A stretch of DNA of 64,000 nt from Limnovirga soli (GTDB lineage Bacteria; Bacteroidota; Bacteroidia; Chitinophagales; Chitinophagaceae): the NCBI RefSeq assembly GCF_013106755.1, contig NZ_WHPF01000008.1, positions 1-64,000 on the forward strand, written 5' to 3'. Below, in pieces: positions 61,820 through 64,000 of this stretch. Numbering within the stretch: the first letter of the stretch is position 1; every line of letters begins with the position of its first letter. Position numbers and translations under genes: made by a program. The notes beneath the pieces are model-generated. The model was not told the DNA's origin. It searched no databases and saw only the letters and a program-made list of their open reading frames with translations.

Positions 61820-64000
61820 TTAGTTTGAAGCTACAATAGTAAGATGAGGCAACCATTTTTTAACTGCATTTTCAATGGTTTCAATCAGCACGGGTTTGGT
61901 GATATAATCGTCCATACCGGCTTCTATGCATTTTTCTCTTTCACCCTTTACGGTACCTGCGGTAAGTGCAATAATGGGAATGCGGCTGCCATTTTCCATT
62001 GCCCTAATTTCTGTGGCGGCTTCGTAGCCATTTTTTTCGGGCATTTGCACATCCATAAAAATAATATCTGGTTGTTCTTTTAAATAAATATCAATTGCCT
62101 GATTACCATTTTCGGCTTCAAACAATGTTGCATAAGGTAGCATGCCCTGCAAAATAATGGTGGCCAGCATCATGTTTACAGGGCTATCGTCTGTAACCAG
62201 AATTTTTACAGGGGTATGATCTTCGGTAACAACAGGTTTTTCTGCAATGACAATAGGGGTGTTTTCCTTTTTGGTTTGAAGCCTGGAAAGGGCATCGTAT
62301 AACTGCTGAATTTTAATAGGTTTTACCATTTTGTGAGGCACATTTAATTCTATGCAAGCTGCATTAATTTTTTCATCATCGGCAGAACTGTATAACAAAA
62401 TAATATGCTGATGGTGCATTTCCAGTTCATTTCTTATAATGCGTATGGTTTCAATTCCATCCAGGCCGGGCATTGTAAAGTCGAGCAGTATTACATCGAA
62501 TGCGTGGCCTGATTGTAACATGGCTATCGCTTCGCGGCCATCGGCTGCTTCCAGTGAACGGATATTTTTTAGTGCCAGCATATCGCGTAATATGCGGCGG
62601 TTATTGGTATTGTCGTCAACAATAAGCACTGATTCAATATGATCGATTGCTTCCCATTCTACTGCTTCGCCCTGCATATCGCGAACGCTAATATCAAAAT
62701 AGAAGGTAGAGCCATGGCCTGGTTCGCTTATTAGCACCAGTTTGCTACCCATTAATGATAATAACTTATTGGATATGGTGAGTCCTAAGCCAGTACCACC
62801 AAATTTTCTTGTGGTAGAAGCATCTTCTTGTGAAAAGGCCTCAAATATTTTTTGTTGATTTTTTGGATCAATTCCCAGACCGGTATCCCGAACAGAGAAG
62901 CGAAGCTGTGACTGATCGGGCTCTGTATTACCAAGCAATTCAATTTTTAATTCTATTTCACCATCTTGTGTAAACTTAACCGCATTACTTAATAGGTTAA
63001 CCATGATTTGCCTGATACGAATGGTATCAGCCCAAATATAGCGGGGTACATTGTGGGCAATGTTGAGCAGCATTTCCAGTTTTTTCTTATGCGCCTGGAA
63101 TTTGATCATATCTGCAACCTGACCACATACTTCGTAAATATCTGTTTGCTCGAAGGATAGTTCCAGCTTGCCTGCTTCTATTTTAGAAAAATCAAGTATA
63201 TCGTTAATGATATCCAATAATGAATTGGCAGATTGGAATACCGTAGACATGTATTGCTGCTGCGTTTCATCCAATTTTGTTTTCATTAATAAATCAGTAA
63301 AACCAATAACACCATTTAGTGGTGTACGAATTTCGTGGCTCATATTAGCCAGAAATTCTGATTTGGATTTGCTGGCGGCAATGGCCAATTCCCTGGCTTC
63401 CAGAATTTCTTTTTCGGTTTGTTTTCTTTTTGAGATATCGCGAACAACAATCTGTACAACAATTTCCTCGTTTAATAAAAAGGTATTTAATAAAACCTCG
63501 GCAGGGAAAGTTTCGTTGGTATCAATTCTTTTTTGCAGCCATTCAAATTGCATGGTTCCCGAAGCACGGGCTTTAACCATGTATTTTTTTATCAGTTCTT
63601 CTGATTTTTCTCCATTAAACTGGAATTCAGGTGTTACATCAATGGGTTTTAAACTACATAATTGCTTTTTGGAGCTACAGCCAAAAAGCTTAACTGCCGC
63701 GCTGTTACAATCAAAGAAACCTGTTTCGTTAACCAGTAATACCGCATCGCTGGTTGAATCGTATAGTGTTCTGAATTTTAATTCAGATTTGATAATAGAT
63801 TCTTCCATTTTCTTCTGTTCTGTAATATCGTATGTTACACCTGTCATGCTTACGGGGTAGCCTTTTTCATTTTTGGCTACCCTGGCAAAGGCTTTTAAAT
63901 AGCGTACCTCACCGTTTTTCCAGATGATGCGATATTCTTCATTCAGGTCGTGATCATTCATCACAGCCGCCTGAATACTTTTTATAGCCATTTCCAAATC
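61820..64000 (-). CDS. Hybrid sensor histidine kinase with two receivers, N-terminus beyond window
   Basis: At least 727 residues; the frame is open at base 64000, so the N-terminus is missing and the TTG at 63997 is not a credible start. Order: end of a PAS domain ('YRIIWKNGEVRYLKAFARV...GVTYDITEQKK'), a second PAS (about 75-190), HisKA ('LANMSHEIRTPLNGVIGFTDLL'), HATPase ('NLLSNAVKFTQ', 'DTGLGIDPKNQQKIFEAFSQEDASTTRKFGGTGLGL'), and two receivers: 'VLIVDDNTNNRRIL...VILLDFTMPGLDG' and 'ILVTDDSPVNMMLA...IIFMDVQMPEKNGY'. Both receivers keep the Asp and Lys. It resembles BarA/ArcB-type phosphorelay kinases, but no Hpt domain is in the visible part. Confidence 0.9.
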   Translation of the reverse strand, partial: DLEMAIKSIQAAVMNDHDLNEEYRIIWKNGEVRYLKAFARVAKNEKGYPVSMTGVTYDITEQKKMEESIIKSELKFRTLYDSTSDAVLLVNETGFFDCNSAAVKLFGCSSKKQLCSLKPIDVTPEFQFNGEKSEELIKKYMVKARASGTMQFEWLQKRIDTNETFPAEVLLNTFLLNEEIVVQIVVRDISKRKQTEKEILEARELAIAASKSKSEFLANMSHEIRTPLNGVIGFTDLLMKTKLDETQQQYMSTVFQSANSLLDIINDILDFSKIEAGKLELSFEQTDIYEVCGQVADMIKFQAHKKKLEMLLNIAHNVPRYIWADTIRIRQIMVNLLSNAVKFTQDGEIELKIELLGNTEPDQSQLRFSVRDTGLGIDPKNQQKIFEAFSQEDASTTRKFGGTGLGLTISNKLLSLMGSKLVLISEPGHGSTFYFDISVRDMQGEAVEWEAIDHIESVLIVDDNTNNRRILRDMLALKNIRSLEAADGREAIAMLQSGHAFDVILLDFTMPGLDGIETIRIIRNELEMHHQHIILLYSSADDEKINAACIELNVPHKMVKPIKIQQLYDALSRLQTKKENTPIVIAEKPVVTEDHTPVKILVTDDSPVNMMLATIILQGMLPYATLFEAENGNQAIDIYLKEQPDIIFMDVQMPEKNGYEAATEIRAMENGSRIPIIALTAGTVKGEREKCIEAGMDDYITKPVLIETIENAVKKWLPHLTIVASN

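Overview
The window looks like chromosomal DNA of a Bacteroidota bacterium, most likely of the Chitinophagaceae or a close relative; the genus cannot be named from sequence alone. The evidence is the type IX secretion C-termini (type A and the 'AFTPNGDG' gliding type B), ASPIC/UnbV and FG-GAP lipoproteins, DUF4954, an AT-rich base composition, near absence of Shine-Dalgarno sequences, and -7 boxes of the Bacteroidota form TAnnTTTG. No tRNA, rRNA, transposase, phage gene or CRISPR array was seen.

Layout. 1-2.7 kb: a cut-off surface protein with 26-residue repeats, a small T9SS protein and an exported glycerophosphodiesterase. 3.0-6.1 kb: a three-gene exporter (HlyD-type lipoprotein adaptor, FtsX-like permease, ATPase). 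6.6-8.1 kb: a phosphosulfolactate-synthase homologue and aroE. 8.3-14.4 kb: a five-gene set (amino-acid/ethanolamine-type permease, glutamine-synthetase-like ligase, iron alcohol dehydrogenase, class I glutamine amidotransferase-like hydrolase, aldehyde dehydrogenase) that together fits a gamma-glutamylated amino-alcohol (ethanolamine) catabolic route. 14.5-18.3 kb: housekeeping genes (thioesterase, rdgB, a small unknown, ilvE, rpsL-rpsG without fusA). 18.7-25 kb: a secreted CxxCH protein, DUF4954, and a Crp/Fnr regulator next to yceI, with a Crp/Fnr-like palindrome between them. 25.4-39 kb: very large surface/secreted proteins (CotH lipoprotein, T9SS type B repeat protein, FG-GAP/UnbV lipoprotein, IgGFc-binding-like T9SS protein) with an RRM protein and a small membrane ORF between them. 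39.1-45.6 kb: a CPBP protease, a histidine kinase with an ethylene-receptor-like membrane domain, and a CotH / VTC polyphosphate polymerase / DUF4956 / DUF2490 set. 45.9-53.4 kb: PAS-rich kinases with receiver proteins. 53.8-59.3 kb: amino-sugar salvage (MFS transporter, murQ, GH20 hexosaminidase) and an esterase. 59.4-61.6 kb: an ATP-grasp ligase and a GCS2-type carboxylate-amine ligase. 61.8 kb to the right edge: a hybrid kinase cut by the window.

The most striking non-coding signal is a dispersed intergenic repeat with a core of about 18-26 bp (TACAAGAGTGCGACGCAA and variants), found about 24 times by eye plus three diverged relatives. It is never inside a gene, usually sits 15-120 bp after a stop codon, mostly in one orientation relative to that gene, and is often preceded by a GCCCGG/CGGGC hairpin. 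A second family of four GC-rich elements, each exactly 62 bp, occupies other gene borders. Neither comes with an obvious transposase or RAYT gene in the window.
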